Origin: Clostridia bacterium
GTDB lineage: Bacteria > Bacillota > Clostridia > Oscillospirales > Acutalibacteraceae
DNA length: 64,000 nt
Assembly: GCA_017625095.1 (NCBI GenBank)
Contig: JAGALQ010000040.1
Location: 42,203-106,202 of the forward strand
Direction of reading: 5' to 3'
In this document: positions 35,076-45,176 of the stretch, piece after piece
Numbering within the stretch: the stretch's first letter is position 1
How the letters are laid out: each line of letters starts with the position of its first letter
Translations under genes and position numbers: made by a program
Notes under the pieces: generated by a model
What the model was told of the DNA's origin: nothing
Database searches by the model: none
Seen by the model: only the letters and a program-made list of their open reading frames with translations

Positions 35076-35831
35076 TTGAGAAATTTACTCCTTACAATCA
35101 GATATCTCGGCTCGGCATATAGCGGCTGGCAGGTGCAACAGAATGCGCCCTCTGTTCAGCAGACGCTTCAGGACAGCATAGAGAAGCTTTTTTGCGTGCG
35201 TGAAAACGTTGTCGGATGCAGCAGAACAGACTCAGGAGTTCATGCCAATATGTATTGCTGCAATATCAGAACAGAATCGTCACTTCCGTGTGATGTGGTT
35301 GTCAGAGGACTTAACGCTTATTTGCCTGACGATATCTGTGTGGTTTCATGTGTTGAGGTCGGGTTTGATTTTCACGCGCGATATGATTGTACCGGCAAAG
35401 AGTATATTTATCTGATCAGAAATTCATCGGTTCCCGATCCGTTTATGTACGGCAGATGCTGGCAATTCAATAAGCTTATTGATGAAAAGTTGCTTGACAA
35501 TTACGCTCAGGCTTTTTGCGGCACACACGATTTTAAAGCTTTCTGTTCAGCAGGAAGCAGTGTTCAATCAACTGTTCGCACTGTCAGCAGCTTTAGCGTC
35601 GAACGCGAAGGCGATATAATTAAGATGTCTGTCAGTGCTGACGGTTTCCTTTACAATATGGTGCGGATAATGGTCGGTACGCTTACAGATATCACATTAG
35701 GTAAAATAAAAGGGGAGAGCATACCTCAGATTATTGAGTCGCTCGACCGTAGCAAAGCGGGAATAACTGCTCCTCCTCAGGGGTTGTACCTGAACAGAGT
35801 TTATTATGAAGGGTGTGAGATAAATGGATAA
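35076..35831 (+). CDS. truA: tRNA pseudouridine(38-40) synthase
   Basis: The start is probably TTG 35076 (AGGGA just upstream; TTG 35061 is another option); 251 residues. RYLGSAYSGWQVQQN and the catalytic-Asp motif CSRTDSGVHA identify TruA. It overlaps the next gene by 8 bp. Confidence 0.93.
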   Translation: MRNLLLTIRYLGSAYSGWQVQQNAPSVQQTLQDSIEKLFCVRENVVGCSRTDSGVHANMYCCNIRTESSLPCDVVVRGLNAYLPDDICVVSCVEVGFDFHARYDCTGKEYIYLIRNSSVPDPFMYGRCWQFNKLIDEKLLDNYAQAFCGTHDFKAFCSAGSSVQSTVRTVSSFSVEREGDIIKMSVSADGFLYNMVRIMVGTLTDITLGKIKGESIPQIIESLDRSKAGITAPPQGLYLNRVYYEGCEING

Positions 35832-37092
35832 GAATCAGAACAATCGCAGCTTTACTCAAGAAGATGAACGCCGTATGAAAGAACGCTCTGCAATGCGCGC
35901 TAAAGAGCGTGAAGAAAGACAAAGGTTAGAAGCAGAAAGAAAAGCGAAGCAAAAGATAACTTTCGGAAAAATGAATACGGTTGCACTGATAATACTTATT
36001 GTTGTCGTTGCTTTTTCTCTTCTTTTTATAGCGGCAAACGCTTTTGGCAATGTTACTTTTTCTAATATAGTCGATTACATAAGTGACAGTGTTACTAATA
36101 TAGAACCGGGTGCAGGTTACCCGCTGGAAATAGGCTCCGGTACTGTTAAAAATATGTCTATGATAGGCAACAGCCTTGTTGTTGTACGGAGTGATGAGGT
36201 ATCTGTACTTAATAAGACAGCTAAAAAAACATCGTCATTTCCTCATTCTTATTCAAAGCCGATGTCAGCGGTTTCAAACGGAAGGATGCTTGTGTGCGAC
36301 AGAGTAACGGGCAGATATATGATTATTAACCGTACGGAGTGTCTGCACGAAGCTGACCTTTCAACTGAAACTTATGCATGTGCAATCAGTAGTGACGGAA
36401 ATTACGCTTTTTCACTTAAAACAGAAGGTGCATCGAGCATTGTAAGTGTTTACGATTCGTCTTTTGCAAAGAAGTTTGATTTTAAATGTTCCGATGAATA
36501 TATTATCGGTTTATCGTTTTCACCTGACGGTAAAAAAATCGCTCTTATCGGTTTAGGTGCCGCTGATGCGACAATGTATTCAAAACTGTATGTTATCGAT
36601 ATTAAAAAGGGTGAATTGATATCCTCGGTCGATTTTGCGGGTGAATCACTTAATTCGGTCTTTTACAGTGGAAAGAATTCAATAGTAGTTGTCAGCGAAA
36701 ACACTTACACAATTGTTAACGCTAAATCTGAACTGGATAAAAATAATTTCGGATTTAATACAGTTTCCAGATTTGTAAGTGACCCTGACGGCAACTTTGC
36801 TGTTGTTCTTTCAAAATACGGAAGTATCGACTCGGGTGCGGTTGCGTTGCTTAACAGCAAGGGCAAAGAAAAATTCAGTATTGATATAAACTGTAATATT
36901 GAAAGTATTGATTATGACGGCAAAACCATTTGTATTGTTGATTCCGATAACTATGTGCGTACCTATAACAGAAGAGGCAAGATGATCGGGCAAACAAAGC
37001 TTTCAACTGCCGCTCAGGATATTACTGTCAGCGGAAAATACTGTTATGCTCTGTGTTACGGTACAATAGTACAGCTTGAAGTCAGAAACTGA
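35824..37092 (+). CDS. DUF5711-type membrane-anchored beta-propeller protein
   Basis: The 422-residue protein has a charged cytoplasmic N-terminus (~45 residues, rich in E/R/K and probably helical), one membrane span (~52-73) and an outer domain of seven-blade-like repeats (SPDGKKIALIG, SDPDGNFAVVL). I recognise it as the DUF5711 group of Clostridia, of unknown function. It lies between truA and a CvpA protein. A scaffold or sensing role at the membrane is only a guess. Confidence 0.8.
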   Translation: MDKNQNNRSFTQEDERRMKERSAMRAKEREERQRLEAERKAKQKITFGKMNTVALIILIVVVAFSLLFIAANAFGNVTFSNIVDYISDSVTNIEPGAGYPLEIGSGTVKNMSMIGNSLVVVRSDEVSVLNKTAKKTSSFPHSYSKPMSAVSNGRMLVCDRVTGRYMIINRTECLHEADLSTETYACAISSDGNYAFSLKTEGASSIVSVYDSSFAKKFDFKCSDEYIIGLSFSPDGKKIALIGLGAADATMYSKLYVIDIKKGELISSVDFAGESLNSVFYSGKNSIVVVSENTYTIVNAKSELDKNNFGFNTVSRFVSDPDGNFAVVLSKYGSIDSGAVALLNSKGKEKFSIDINCNIESIDYDGKTICIVDSDNYVRTYNRRGKMIGQTKLSTAAQDITVSGKYCYALCYGTIVQLEVRN

Positions 37093-37122
37093 TAATAAAC
37101 AGAGTTTATGTAGGAGGACATT

Positions 37123-37839
37123 ATGGATTTATTAATTAAATTCGGTGTGGACATTGCGCTGATAATAGTTTTAATTTCTAATGTAATCGGTTCAATGCGC
37201 AAGGGATTTCTTAAATGCATTCTTTCTCTTGTTTGTGTGATAGTTGCACTTGTTGCGGCAACTACGTTCAATGAACCTGTTGCAGAGTGGAGTTATGATT
37301 CTGTTTTAGACAGTATTGTTACCGAAAAGGTTGAGGAATCAATGCTCAACGGTATGGAAAGTATTGATGCCGCTTTGACTGTGGAAGCAATCACTCAGGC
37401 GATTCCGCAGTTTCTTGTTGACAGCATCGCAGAGATAGGAATTGACATAAGCGCTGTAACGGAATCGATAGATTCGCTTGATTTGTCAACACATGATACT
37501 GCTCAGAATATCTCACAGCAGATTATAAAACCTGCAGCTTTAGTGCTTTTGAGAATGCTGGCATATGTTCTGATTTTTGTTTTTGTCAGATTTTTGACAG
37601 GTATGATCACAAATGTATTTTCCGGTATTGTTAAACTGCCTATTCTCAAGGGTGTCAACAGATGGCTCGGTGCAGCACTGGGTGCAGCTAAAGGCATTAT
37701 TTTGGTTTTTTCAATTTGTGTTGTGCTTAACCTTCTTTCACAAATAGTTAAAAATACAGATGTCTTTGTTCAGGCTATTGAAAATTCAAATATTTGTGGT
37801 ATTATAAGTGGTGTTGATTTTGCCGCACTACTGCGGTAA
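37123..37839 (+). CDS. CvpA family membrane protein
   Basis: The 238-residue protein has two N-terminal spans with GSMRKGFLKCILSL and two C-terminal spans (LLRMLAYVLIFVFVRFL, GAAKGIILVFSICVVLN) around a central outer loop of ~80 residues. The layout and the G-x-x-RG motif fit the colicin-V-production family, linked to envelope integrity. RBS TAGGAGGA. Confidence 0.83.
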   Translation: MDLLIKFGVDIALIIVLISNVIGSMRKGFLKCILSLVCVIVALVAATTFNEPVAEWSYDSVLDSIVTEKVEESMLNGMESIDAALTVEAITQAIPQFLVDSIAEIGIDISAVTESIDSLDLSTHDTAQNISQQIIKPAALVLLRMLAYVLIFVFVRFLTGMITNVFSGIVKLPILKGVNRWLGAALGAAKGIILVFSICVVLNLLSQIVKNTDVFVQAIENSNICGIISGVDFAALLR

Positions 37840-37883
37840 ATGATATAAAACATACATAAACAATTGAAAAGGAGTATACTATT

Positions 37884-38510
37884 ATGGATAAAGATTTAAT
37901 CAATCGCTATCTCTCCAATTGGAAAACCATTCCCAATTACATCTCATTTGTCAGAATTCTTCTTATCCCTGTTTTTGCTGTTCTTTTCTACAACGATCAG
38001 CTGGTATGGGCACTTGTTGTTGTCGTGCTTTCAGGTCTTACAGACTTTGTTGACGGTAAGATTGCACGTAAATTTAACCAGGTCAGTGAACTTGGCAAAC
38101 TGCTTGATCCGCTTGCAGATAAACTTACACAGATTACACTTGCAATTCTTCTTTTCATCGAGTTTAACGAGTGTAATGACGCAACAATGAAAACCTTCAG
38201 TTGGATATTCCTCATTTTCCTTGTTAAAGAAGCTATTTTCGTTGTCGGCGCAGTTATTATGCTTTCACTCGGTATGATTCCTTCAGCTGCTGAAATTTAC
38301 GGTAAAGTAGCAACTTTTGTATTCTATGGCGTTATGGTTGCGCTCTTCCTGTTCGGACCTGAAGTCGGTGTTTTCTCAAACTTCTTTACACTTCCCTCTG
38401 TTGCTTGTGTTGTTCTTGTTGTTATTTCTGCAATTCTTACTCTCATTGCATTCGTTTCTTATATCCCTGATGTAGTAAGACAGTGTAAAGAGAGGTTCTC
38501 AAAGAAATAA
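37884..38510 (+). CDS. pgsA: CDP-diacylglycerol-glycerol-3-phosphate phosphatidyltransferase
   Basis: The 208-residue CDP-alcohol phosphatidyltransferase has the family motif (D-G-x2-A-R-x8-G-x3-D-x3-D), seen in DFVDGKIARKFNQVSE and LGKLLDPLADKL. It makes phosphatidylglycerol phosphate. The name rests on the usual single-copy genome role; other CDP-alcohol transferases share the motif. Confidence 0.87.
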   Translation: MDKDLINRYLSNWKTIPNYISFVRILLIPVFAVLFYNDQLVWALVVVVLSGLTDFVDGKIARKFNQVSELGKLLDPLADKLTQITLAILLFIEFNECNDATMKTFSWIFLIFLVKEAIFVVGAVIMLSLGMIPSAAEIYGKVATFVFYGVMVALFLFGPEVGVFSNFFTLPSVACVVLVVISAILTLIAFVSYIPDVVRQCKERFSKK

Positions 38511-38537
38511 AAGGCGTTTTTAGGAGTAATTAAAAAA

Positions 38538-40841
38538 ATGAAAAGAATGATGTGCAGTAAATGCAATCAGCGTCCTGCTGTTATTTTCATTCAGCGCGTT
38601 GAAAACGGTCAATCGACCCCCGAGGGCCTTTGTCTTAAATGCGCTATGGAAATGAACGTCGGACCTATAAAACAAATGATGGAAAGTATGGGTATCACCG
38701 AAGACGATGTCGATGCCGTTACAGAGCAGATGGATGCTGCAATGGAAGGTATTGATGAAGGCTCATTTGAAAACGGTGGCGCACCCACATTCCCGTTTAT
38801 GCAGAATTTCCTGGGAAACATAGGTAATTCCGCTCCTGATGTCGAAGACGTTGAGGATTCTGAAGTACCGGAGAATAAACAGGAAAAAAGAGGCATATTC
38901 GGCAAGAAAAAAAAGAAACCCGATGAGAACAAGAGAAAGTATCTTTCTCTTTACTGTACAAACCTTACCGCAAAGGCAAAGGACGGCAAGATTGACAGAA
39001 TAATCGGCAGAGATAATGAGATATATCGCTCTGTGCAGATTCTTTGCAGACGTTCAAAGAATAATCCCTGTCTTATCGGTGAGCCGGGTGTAGGTAAAAC
39101 AGCAATAGCAGAAGGTCTTGCTCTTCGTATTGCTAACGGTGATGTACCTGCCAAGCTTGCCGATAAAGAGATTCATCTTCTTGATCTTACCGCACTTGTT
39201 GCAGGAACACAGTTCAGAGGACAGTTTGAAAGCAGAATAAAAGGTCTTGTTGACGAAGTGAAGTCAGAGGGTAATATTATTCTCTTTATTGATGAGGTTC
39301 ATAACCTTGTCGGTACAGGTGATGCGGAAGGCTCAATGAATGCGGCCAATATCCTCAAGCCTGCTCTTTCGCGTGGTGAAATTCAGATAATCGGCGCAAC
39401 AACCTTTACCGAATACAGAAAATATATCGAAAAGGATGCAGCGCTTGAACGCAGACTTCAGCCCGTTAAGGTTGAAGAGCCGTCAATTGAAGACACGTAT
39501 AAGGTGCTTCTCGGTATAAAGGATTATTATGAGAATTATCACAGAGTAAGAATCAACGATTCGCTTGTATACAGTGCAGTTGTTCTTTCTGAGCGTTATA
39601 TCAATGACAGATTTTTGCCTGATAAGGCAATTGACCTTCTTGATGAAGCCTGTACCTGCGCAAATCTTCGTAATAAATATATCAGTATGCACGAAATGGC
39701 AGAAAAGCGTCTTGCAGGATTAAAAATCGAGCATCAGCGCCTTTCAGAAGAAAAAGAAATTGATTATGAAGCCGTATCAAAGATTAAGTCCGAGATAATG
39801 GCTTGCGAAAACGAGATCAATAATCTTTCCGAACTTGCTAAGGATAATAATGTTACCGAGGATGATATTGCAAAGGTTATTCAGCTCTGGACAGGCATAC
39901 CTGCACAGAAGGTTATTGAAAGTGATCTTCGCAGACTTGCCGATCTTGAAGATAAGCTTAAATCTAAGCTTATCGGTCAAGATGAGGCTATTAAGCTCGT
40001 CGCTTCCGCAATCAAACGCGGCAGAGTACAGATAAGCCCGAGACGCAGACCTTCATCGTTTATCTTTGTCGGTCCGACCGGTGTAGGTAAAACTGAGCTT
40101 GTAAAGCTTTTGTCTCAGGAGCTTTTTGATACACCGGAAACACTTATCCGTCTTGATATGTCAGAGTTTATGGAGAAGCACAGTGTATCAAGAATTATCG
40201 GCTCGCCACCCGGTTATGTCGGTTATGATGAAGCAGGTCAGCTCACTGAAAAGGTAAGAAGAAAGCCTTATTCGGTTATTCTCTTTGATGAGATTGAAAA
40301 AGCTCATCCTGACGTTATGAATATTCTTCTTCAGATTCTTGATGAAGGAAAAATCAACGACGCACAAGGTAGAACCGTAAGCTTTGAAAATACGGTTATC
40401 ATTATGACATCAAATGCCGGCAGTGACCGCAAAGACGGTTCACTCGGCTTCGCAAAAAGCAAAGCTGAAGCTACGACTGACCGAGCAATGAAAGCTCTCA
40501 GAGAGTTCCTTCGTCCCGAGTTTATCGGCAGAGTTGATGAGATTGCAGTATTCAATGATCTTACAGCAGATAACTATAAAGAAATAGCTGTTCTTATGCT
40601 CAACGAGCTTGTTGAACCGCTTGAAAACAAGGGTATTAAGTTTACCTGGTCTGACGATGTTCCTGTTGTGCTTGCTTCAAAATGCGAGAACGGAACAAGA
40701 GGCGCACGTGACCTGAGAAACGCAATACGCAGAAATGTAGAAGATAAGATTGCCAACCTCATTGTTGAAAATGCTTCAACTCCGCTCAGCTCTGTTGCAC
40801 TCAGTGTTGATAACGGTGAGATAATTCTTGCTTCAATGTAA
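38538..40841 (+). CDS. Clp-family AAA+ ATPase with N-terminal zinc finger
   Basis: The 767-residue protein starts with a four-cysteine finger (C-x2-C ... C-x2-C within residues 6-37), like the N-terminus of McsA, followed by an acidic/basic linker. Two AAA+ modules follow: [13 protein letters not shown] with LFIDEVHNL, and [13 protein letters not shown] with [15 protein letters not shown] loop lies where ClpC carries its VGF ClpP-docking loop. The Clp_N repeat domain is missing. It probably unfolds substrates for ClpP, with the zinc finger taking the adaptor or substrate role. No CtsR-type operator or mcsB gene is nearby. Confidence 0.88.
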   Translation: MKRMMCSKCNQRPAVIFIQRVENGQSTPEGLCLKCAMEMNVGPIKQMMESMGITEDDVDAVTEQMDAAMEGIDEGSFENGGAPTFPFMQNFLGNIGNSAPDVEDVEDSEVPENKQEKRGIFGKKKKKPDENKRKYLSLYCTNLTAKAKDGKIDRIIGRDNEIYRSVQILCRRSKNNPCLIGEPGVGKTAIAEGLALRIANGDVPAKLADKEIHLLDLTALVAGTQFRGQFESRIKGLVDEVKSEGNIILFIDEVHNLVGTGDAEGSMNAANILKPALSRGEIQIIGATTFTEYRKYIEKDAALERRLQPVKVEEPSIEDTYKVLLGIKDYYENYHRVRINDSLVYSAVVLSERYINDRFLPDKAIDLLDEACTCANLRNKYISMHEMAEKRLAGLKIEHQRLSEEKEIDYEAVSKIKSEIMACENEINNLSELAKDNNVTEDDIAKVIQLWTGIPAQKVIESDLRRLADLEDKLKSKLIGQDEAIKLVASAIKRGRVQISPRRRPSSFIFVGPTGVGKTELVKLLSQELFDTPETLIRLDMSEFMEKHSVSRIIGSPPGYVGYDEAGQLTEKVRRKPYSVILFDEIEKAHPDVMNILLQILDEGKINDAQGRTVSFENTVIIMTSNAGSDRKDGSLGFAKSKAEATTDRAMKALREFLRPEFIGRVDEIAVFNDLTADNYKEIAVLMLNELVEPLENKGIKFTWSDDVPVVLASKCENGTRGARDLRNAIRRNVEDKIANLIVENASTPLSSVALSVDNGEIILASM

Positions 40842-40854
40842 ATATAATAAAATT

Positions 40855-40890
40855 AAGGACATCAGCAGTCTGGGAACTGTTGATGTCCTT
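40855..40890. terminator. Bidirectional intrinsic terminator
   Basis: A 15-bp stem (40855-40869 with 40876-40890) sits between the Clp gene and the convergent dehydrogenase gene, with T-rich flanks on both strands. Confidence 0.8.
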
Positions 40891-40896
40891 GCTTCT

Positions 40897-41880
40897 TTAT
40901 AAGATTACCGTTTTATTGGTTTTGTCTGATATATATGCATTTTCGAGAAGCAGAGTAAGTGCGGTTGCTTCTTCTGTGCCAAGTCCTTCGGGTGTACCTG
41001 TATTGTTAATGCAGGCATCAATAAATTTATTAAGAGGACTGATATCTGCTTCATCAGCTTTTGGTTCAATAAAAGAATCACTGAATTCGGCGGTTTCTTT
41101 AGTTTTAATTTTGATATTCCAGTTTTCTTCAATAATTGTTCCGTCAGTGCCATAAACCTCAAGTCTGTGCGGTGAACTGTATGAATCAAAACCTGTTTCG
41201 GATATACCGATAATTCCGTTTTCAAACTCAATAATTGAAACTGCGTTTTCATCGACCTTTGAGCCGAGAGGTGAGTTGAATAATGCCGAAATACGCTTTG
41301 GCTTGCCGCAGAGGTATGCTAACTGATACATGGGGTGACATCCTAGGTCCATCATCGCACCACCGCCAGCATCCTTTTCTTCGAACCAGTATTCGGGAAG
41401 CCAGCCGTTGCTTACGCCGCTGTGTGCGTTGCGGATTCTTACGGTAGTAACCTTGCCTATCTTTCCGGAATCGATGTATTTTTTTATTAATTTTGTGGGT
41501 TTGTTGAAGAGTTGCGGGTAAGAGATTGTGAATGTAACACCGTTTCGTTTTATCGCATTTGATATTTTCTCACAGCCTTCAACCGTTGTTGAAAGAGCTT
41601 TTTCAGTGAAGATGTGTTTGCCGGCATCAGCTGCTTTTACAAGTACATCATCGTGCATAGTTGTAGGTGTGCAGCAGATAACAGCATCGATATCGTTTCT
41701 AGCAAGCAAAACATCAAGATCAGGCTCAAAATCAACATTCAACTCGTTTGCCCATTCTTTTCCTCTTTCGGCATTATTGTCCCAGATTGCCGCAATTTCA
41801 GCTTTTCCTGAAGCGATAATATCTCTTGCATATCCTGCAGCGTGTACGTGCCATTTTGAAAGCATTGCAACTCTGAGCAT
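40897..41880 (-). CDS. Gfo/Idh/MocA family oxidoreductase
   Basis: ATG 41880 with GGGGTG upstream; 327 residues. An N-terminal Rossmann domain is followed by the family's EKALSTTVEGC motif and DLGCHPMYQLAYLCG (the D-x3-H catalytic pair). Such enzymes oxidise sugars or cyclitols such as myo-inositol with NAD(P). Last gene of the coaX-aldolase-kinase operon; the partner kinase makes an inositol-type substrate plausible, not proven. Confidence 0.85.
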   Translation of the reverse strand: MLRVAMLSKWHVHAAGYARDIIASGKAEIAAIWDNNAERGKEWANELNVDFEPDLDVLLARNDIDAVICCTPTTMHDDVLVKAADAGKHIFTEKALSTTVEGCEKISNAIKRNGVTFTISYPQLFNKPTKLIKKYIDSGKIGKVTTVRIRNAHSGVSNGWLPEYWFEEKDAGGGAMMDLGCHPMYQLAYLCGKPKRISALFNSPLGSKVDENAVSIIEFENGIIGISETGFDSYSSPHRLEVYGTDGTIIEENWNIKIKTKETAEFSDSFIEPKADEADISPLNKFIDACINNTGTPEGLGTEEATALTLLLENAYISDKTNKTVIL

Positions 41881-41894
41881 ATTAATCACCCCAT

Positions 41895-42914
41895 TCAGAT
41901 TTCTGTTACGATTTCGCCGCAGCCGTTAGCTTTTTGTTCCGCAATAAATGCCTCTATTTTTTCAACACTCGGCATAGCTTCTGAGCAGCTGTGTGCAGAA
42001 ACAAGCATTGAAGCGGATGCGGTTGCGAACTCGAGTGCATCCTTGAGATCTTTGCCCTGAAGCAGCGAATGTAAGAATGCGGAAGCGTATCCGTCGCCGC
42101 CGCCGAAGCCCTTGAGCATCTTGACGGGGAAGATGTTTACTTTGTAGTTTTTGCCGTCAGCAGCATAGGCATAAGAGCCTTCCTTGCCGTGCTTGATAAT
42201 GATGAGCTTTGCACCGAATCCGTGCCAGAGCTTTGCTGATGCAAGGTCATCGTTGCCGCCGCCCATAATTGACTCGGTAAGGTCGAACTCTTCTCTTGAT
42301 CCGAGAATCATATCTGCATTCTGTGCAACAAGATTGTAGTAGATTGAAATTTCATCCTTGTTCTTCCATGTATAGCTTCTGTAGTCGATATCGAATACGA
42401 CAATTGTTCCGTTTTTCTTTGCGAGGAACATTGCTTTGAGTGCAGCTTCACGACTGGGGGAAGTGCAAAGAGATGTGCCGGAAATAACAAGCATCTTAGC
42501 CTGCTTTATGTATTCTTCATCAATATCCTCAACGTCAAGCATAAGGTCAGCAACACCGTCTCTGTACATAAGGATGCTTGATTCTGTCGGACTCTTTATT
42601 TCTGTGAATGTAAGACCGAGGTTTTCGCCGTTCTTGCATCTTACTATATGAGAAACGTCAATACCGTCATTCTTGAAATAGTTAGTTACATAATCGCCGA
42701 ACTGATCATCTGAAACGCGTGCAAAGAAGCCGCATTTTGAGCCGAGACGTGCAAGACCTACTGCGATATTGGCAGGAGAGCCACCGACATACTTGTTAAA
42801 ATTGCTACTTTCTGAAAGCGGTTTGTTCATATCGGTGGGGTTGAAATCAATGGCGACTCTGCCAAGAGGAATTACGTCAAAAGGTCTGCTGTTGTCAAAA
42901 TTAAAGTAACTCAT
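41895..42914 (-). CDS. iolC: PfkB-family sugar kinase, IolC-like (5-dehydro-2-deoxygluconokinase)
   Basis: ATG 42914 with GGAGGT upstream; 339 residues. FDVIPLGRVAIDFNP and the unusual GFGGGDGYASAF form of the PfkB C-terminal motif (usually GAGD) are typical of IolC. IolC phosphorylates 5-dehydro-2-deoxygluconate in myo-inositol breakdown, and the adjacent class II aldolase fits the next step. Its start overlaps the aldolase gene by 14 bp. Another ketose or ribose-type kinase is the main alternative. Confidence 0.78.
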   Translation of the reverse strand: MSYFNFDNSRPFDVIPLGRVAIDFNPTDMNKPLSESSNFNKYVGGSPANIAVGLARLGSKCGFFARVSDDQFGDYVTNYFKNDGIDVSHIVRCKNGENLGLTFTEIKSPTESSILMYRDGVADLMLDVEDIDEEYIKQAKMLVISGTSLCTSPSREAALKAMFLAKKNGTIVVFDIDYRSYTWKNKDEISIYYNLVAQNADMILGSREEFDLTESIMGGGNDDLASAKLWHGFGAKLIIIKHGKEGSYAYAADGKNYKVNIFPVKMLKGFGGGDGYASAFLHSLLQGKDLKDALEFATASASMLVSAHSCSEAMPSVEKIEAFIAEQKANGCGEIVTEI

Positions 42915-43782
42915 TCTTATTACCTCCATTATTAAAAAGCTCTGCTTTGTCTGAACAGTCAAAAATTTCAATATGTTTCATAGCATTCAGATATGCTCCT
43001 TCAATTTCTGCACTGTGTAAATCGTAGTAGCCTTTGATTTGCGAATTGTTGTATGCGTTTCTGGCGCTTGCTTCAACGCTGTCAAATGTAGCGGTTGCTA
43101 TGTTGATTTTTTTGATTCCGTTTTCACGGCATTTTATAAATTCTTCGGGCAGAATACCTGTGCCGCCGTGAAGTACAAGCGGAAGATGGACTGAATTCTT
43201 AACTTCATTCAGAATATCAAATCGAAGATGGGGTGTTTCTTTATAGTTTCCGTGTGCGTTGCCTATGGCTATAACAAGCGCATCAACATCGGTTTCTTTA
43301 CAGAATCTTACGGCATCAGCAGGGGAGGTGCAGTTAATTGCAATATCCTCACTGCCGTCTTCACTGCCGCCGACACAGCCGATTTCTGCCTCAACAGCCG
43401 CACCGTATTGCTTTGCTAATTCGACTGTTTTGTTTGTCATACAAATATTTTCGTCAAGCGTAAGGTGAGAGCCGTCGTACATTACGCTTGTAAAACCTAA
43501 ATCCAGCGCAAGCTTAATTTTTTCAAGGGTTTTGCCGTGATCAAAATGTACGGCAACGGGTACTTTTGAGTTTTTTGCCGCTGCTACCATCAGCGGTCCG
43601 AATATTTCAAGCGGTGATTGCTTTAATCTGACTTCGGCAATCTGCAGTATTATCGGGCTGTTTGTTTCTTCGGCGGCTTTTATTATGCCAAGCACCATTT
43701 CCAGGTTTGCTACGCTGAAGCTGCCGACAGCCCATGAGCCTTCTGCTGCTTTGTTAAGTAATTGCTTCATATTAAAAAGCAT
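42901..43782 (-). CDS. Class II fructose-bisphosphate aldolase family (IolJ-like)
   Basis: The 293-residue zinc aldolase has HFDHG (zinc His), YDGSHL, HGGTG and INIATATF in family order. Members cleave fructose-, tagatose- or 2-deoxy-5-keto-gluconate phosphates. Directly upstream of the IolC-like kinase, an IolJ role (making DHAP and malonate semialdehyde) is the best reading; ordinary glycolytic Fba is possible. RBS AAAGGAG, 15 bp after coaX. Confidence 0.85.
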   Translation of the reverse strand: MLFNMKQLLNKAAEGSWAVGSFSVANLEMVLGIIKAAEETNSPIILQIAEVRLKQSPLEIFGPLMVAAAKNSKVPVAVHFDHGKTLEKIKLALDLGFTSVMYDGSHLTLDENICMTNKTVELAKQYGAAVEAEIGCVGGSEDGSEDIAINCTSPADAVRFCKETDVDALVIAIGNAHGNYKETPHLRFDILNEVKNSVHLPLVLHGGTGILPEEFIKCRENGIKKINIATATFDSVEASARNAYNNSQIKGYYDLHSAEIEGAYLNAMKHIEIFDCSDKAELFNNGGNKNELL

Positions 43783-43797
43783 ACCTTACAGCTCCTT

Positions 43798-44565
43798 TTA
43801 CTTATTTTTGTTATAAATGCTTCTAAGACCTTCGAGCAGCATATTGTCATCAAATATAATCTCTCGTTTACAGTGCTTGATAATAGGTTTAGCATATCCG
43901 CCGGTAGCAACAATTGACTTGAATGTGTAACCAAGTTCATTTTCAAAGCGGTCAGTCATACCGTCAATCATACACGCTGTGCCGTATACCGCGCCTGACT
44001 GCATACAACCGATTGTTTCTGTGCCGATTGTCTTTGCAGGTGCTTTGATGTTTATTGCAGGCAGCTGTGAAGCTTCGCTTGAAAGAGCGTTGAGTGAAAT
44101 CCCAATGCCGGCCGCTATAGTACAACCGAGAAATGTGCCGTCTGCATCAAGTGCAAACATTTTTGTCGCTGTGCCGAGGTCTATGACAAGGCAGGGTAGA
44201 GGATATTTTTCAATCGCCGCAACGGCGCCGACAACCATATCGGCACCAAGCTGACCGGGAATATCAGTGGCGATTTTAAGATCAGTACGAATGTTCTGAT
44301 CAATGTATTGAGGTGTGCAACCTGTTGTGAGTTTAACAGCACTACCAATATCTCTAGTAATTTCCGGTACAACAGAACTGATAATGGCAGCGGTACATTT
44401 TTGGGGGTCAAGTGAATTAAGGTTGAACATATTGAGTAGCTCAAATGCGTACTCGTCCCGTGTGCGTACGCGCTGTGTTGCAAGCCTGCTGACAAAGCGA
44501 AGTTCATCGCCATTATACAAACCGAGTGTTATGTTTGTGTTTCCTATGTCGATTGTGAGTAACAT
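43798..44565 (-). CDS. coaX: Type III pantothenate kinase
   Basis: The 255-residue ASKHA enzyme starts LLTIDIGNTNITLGLY, with LGADMVVGAVAA and DLGTATK motifs of CoaX. It phosphorylates pantothenate, the first step of coenzyme A synthesis. RBS CGGAGG. First gene of the operon, divergent from mscL. Confidence 0.94.
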   Translation of the reverse strand: MLLTIDIGNTNITLGLYNGDELRFVSRLATQRVRTRDEYAFELLNMFNLNSLDPQKCTAAIISSVVPEITRDIGSAVKLTTGCTPQYIDQNIRTDLKIATDIPGQLGADMVVGAVAAIEKYPLPCLVIDLGTATKMFALDADGTFLGCTIAAGIGISLNALSSEASQLPAINIKAPAKTIGTETIGCMQSGAVYGTACMIDGMTDRFENELGYTFKSIVATGGYAKPIIKHCKREIIFDDNMLLEGLRSIYNKNK

Positions 44566-44629
44566 AACAGTACCTCCGAGTTTTCTTATACTATTTTTAG
44601 CATATTTTTATTTAATAGTCAATTACAAC

Positions 44630-44658
44630 TTGAAATGTATTTTTTTGTATGATATAAT
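44630..44658 (+). promoter_or_regulatory. Promoter of mscL, back to back with that of coaX
   Basis: TTGAAA (44630-44635), 17 bp, TATAAT (44653-44658). On the other strand a TTGACT (44622-44617) lies 8 bp away and probably serves coaX. Confidence 0.6.
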
Positions 44659-44688
44659 ACCTAAAAATTATAATTAGGATGTGTTATT

Positions 44689-45156
44689 ATGAGCAAAAAA
44701 TCAAGTTTCTTTTCAGAGTTCAAGACATTTATTATGCGCGGTAACGTAATCGATCTTGCTGTCGGTGTTATCATCGGTGCTGCTTTTCAGGCTATCATCA
44801 AATCTCTTGTTGATGACCTTGTAATGCCCGTAATCAGCCTTGCAACCAATGGTGTTGATTTTGCAAATATGTTTGTTTCTCTCGACGGCAATGAGTATGA
44901 AACACTTGCTGCTGCACAGGAGGCAGGTGCTGCTGTTTTTGCATACGGTAATTTCATTAATGCTGTTCTCAATTTCCTTATTATGGCTTTTGTTATTTTT
45001 GTTCTCGTCAGAACAATCAACAAGCTTCGTGAGAAAGCTGTTAAGAAGGAAGAAGTTGCTGAGGCAGCTCCCACAACAAAGAAATGTCCCTTCTGTAAGA
45101 GCGAAATCGACATCGAAGCTACAAAGTGTCCCAACTGTACTTCTGACGTAGAATAA
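44689..45156 (+). CDS. mscL: Large-conductance mechanosensitive channel with C-terminal zinc ribbon
   Basis: The 155-residue protein opens with the MscL core: [20 protein letters not shown] (N-terminal helix and TM1) and a second span [19 protein letters not shown]. MscL releases solutes during osmotic downshock. The last ~28 residues add a zinc ribbon, [18 protein letters not shown] (C-x2-C, 10 residues, C-x2-C), in place of the usual charged helix bundle. The tail is cytoplasmic. Confidence 0.93.
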   Translation: MSKKSSFFSEFKTFIMRGNVIDLAVGVIIGAAFQAIIKSLVDDLVMPVISLATNGVDFANMFVSLDGNEYETLAAAQEAGAAVFAYGNFINAVLNFLIMAFVIFVLVRTINKLREKAVKKEEVAEAAPTTKKCPFCKSEIDIEATKCPNCTSDVE

Positions 45157-45176
45157 AATTATAAGAAGGTTAAAAA

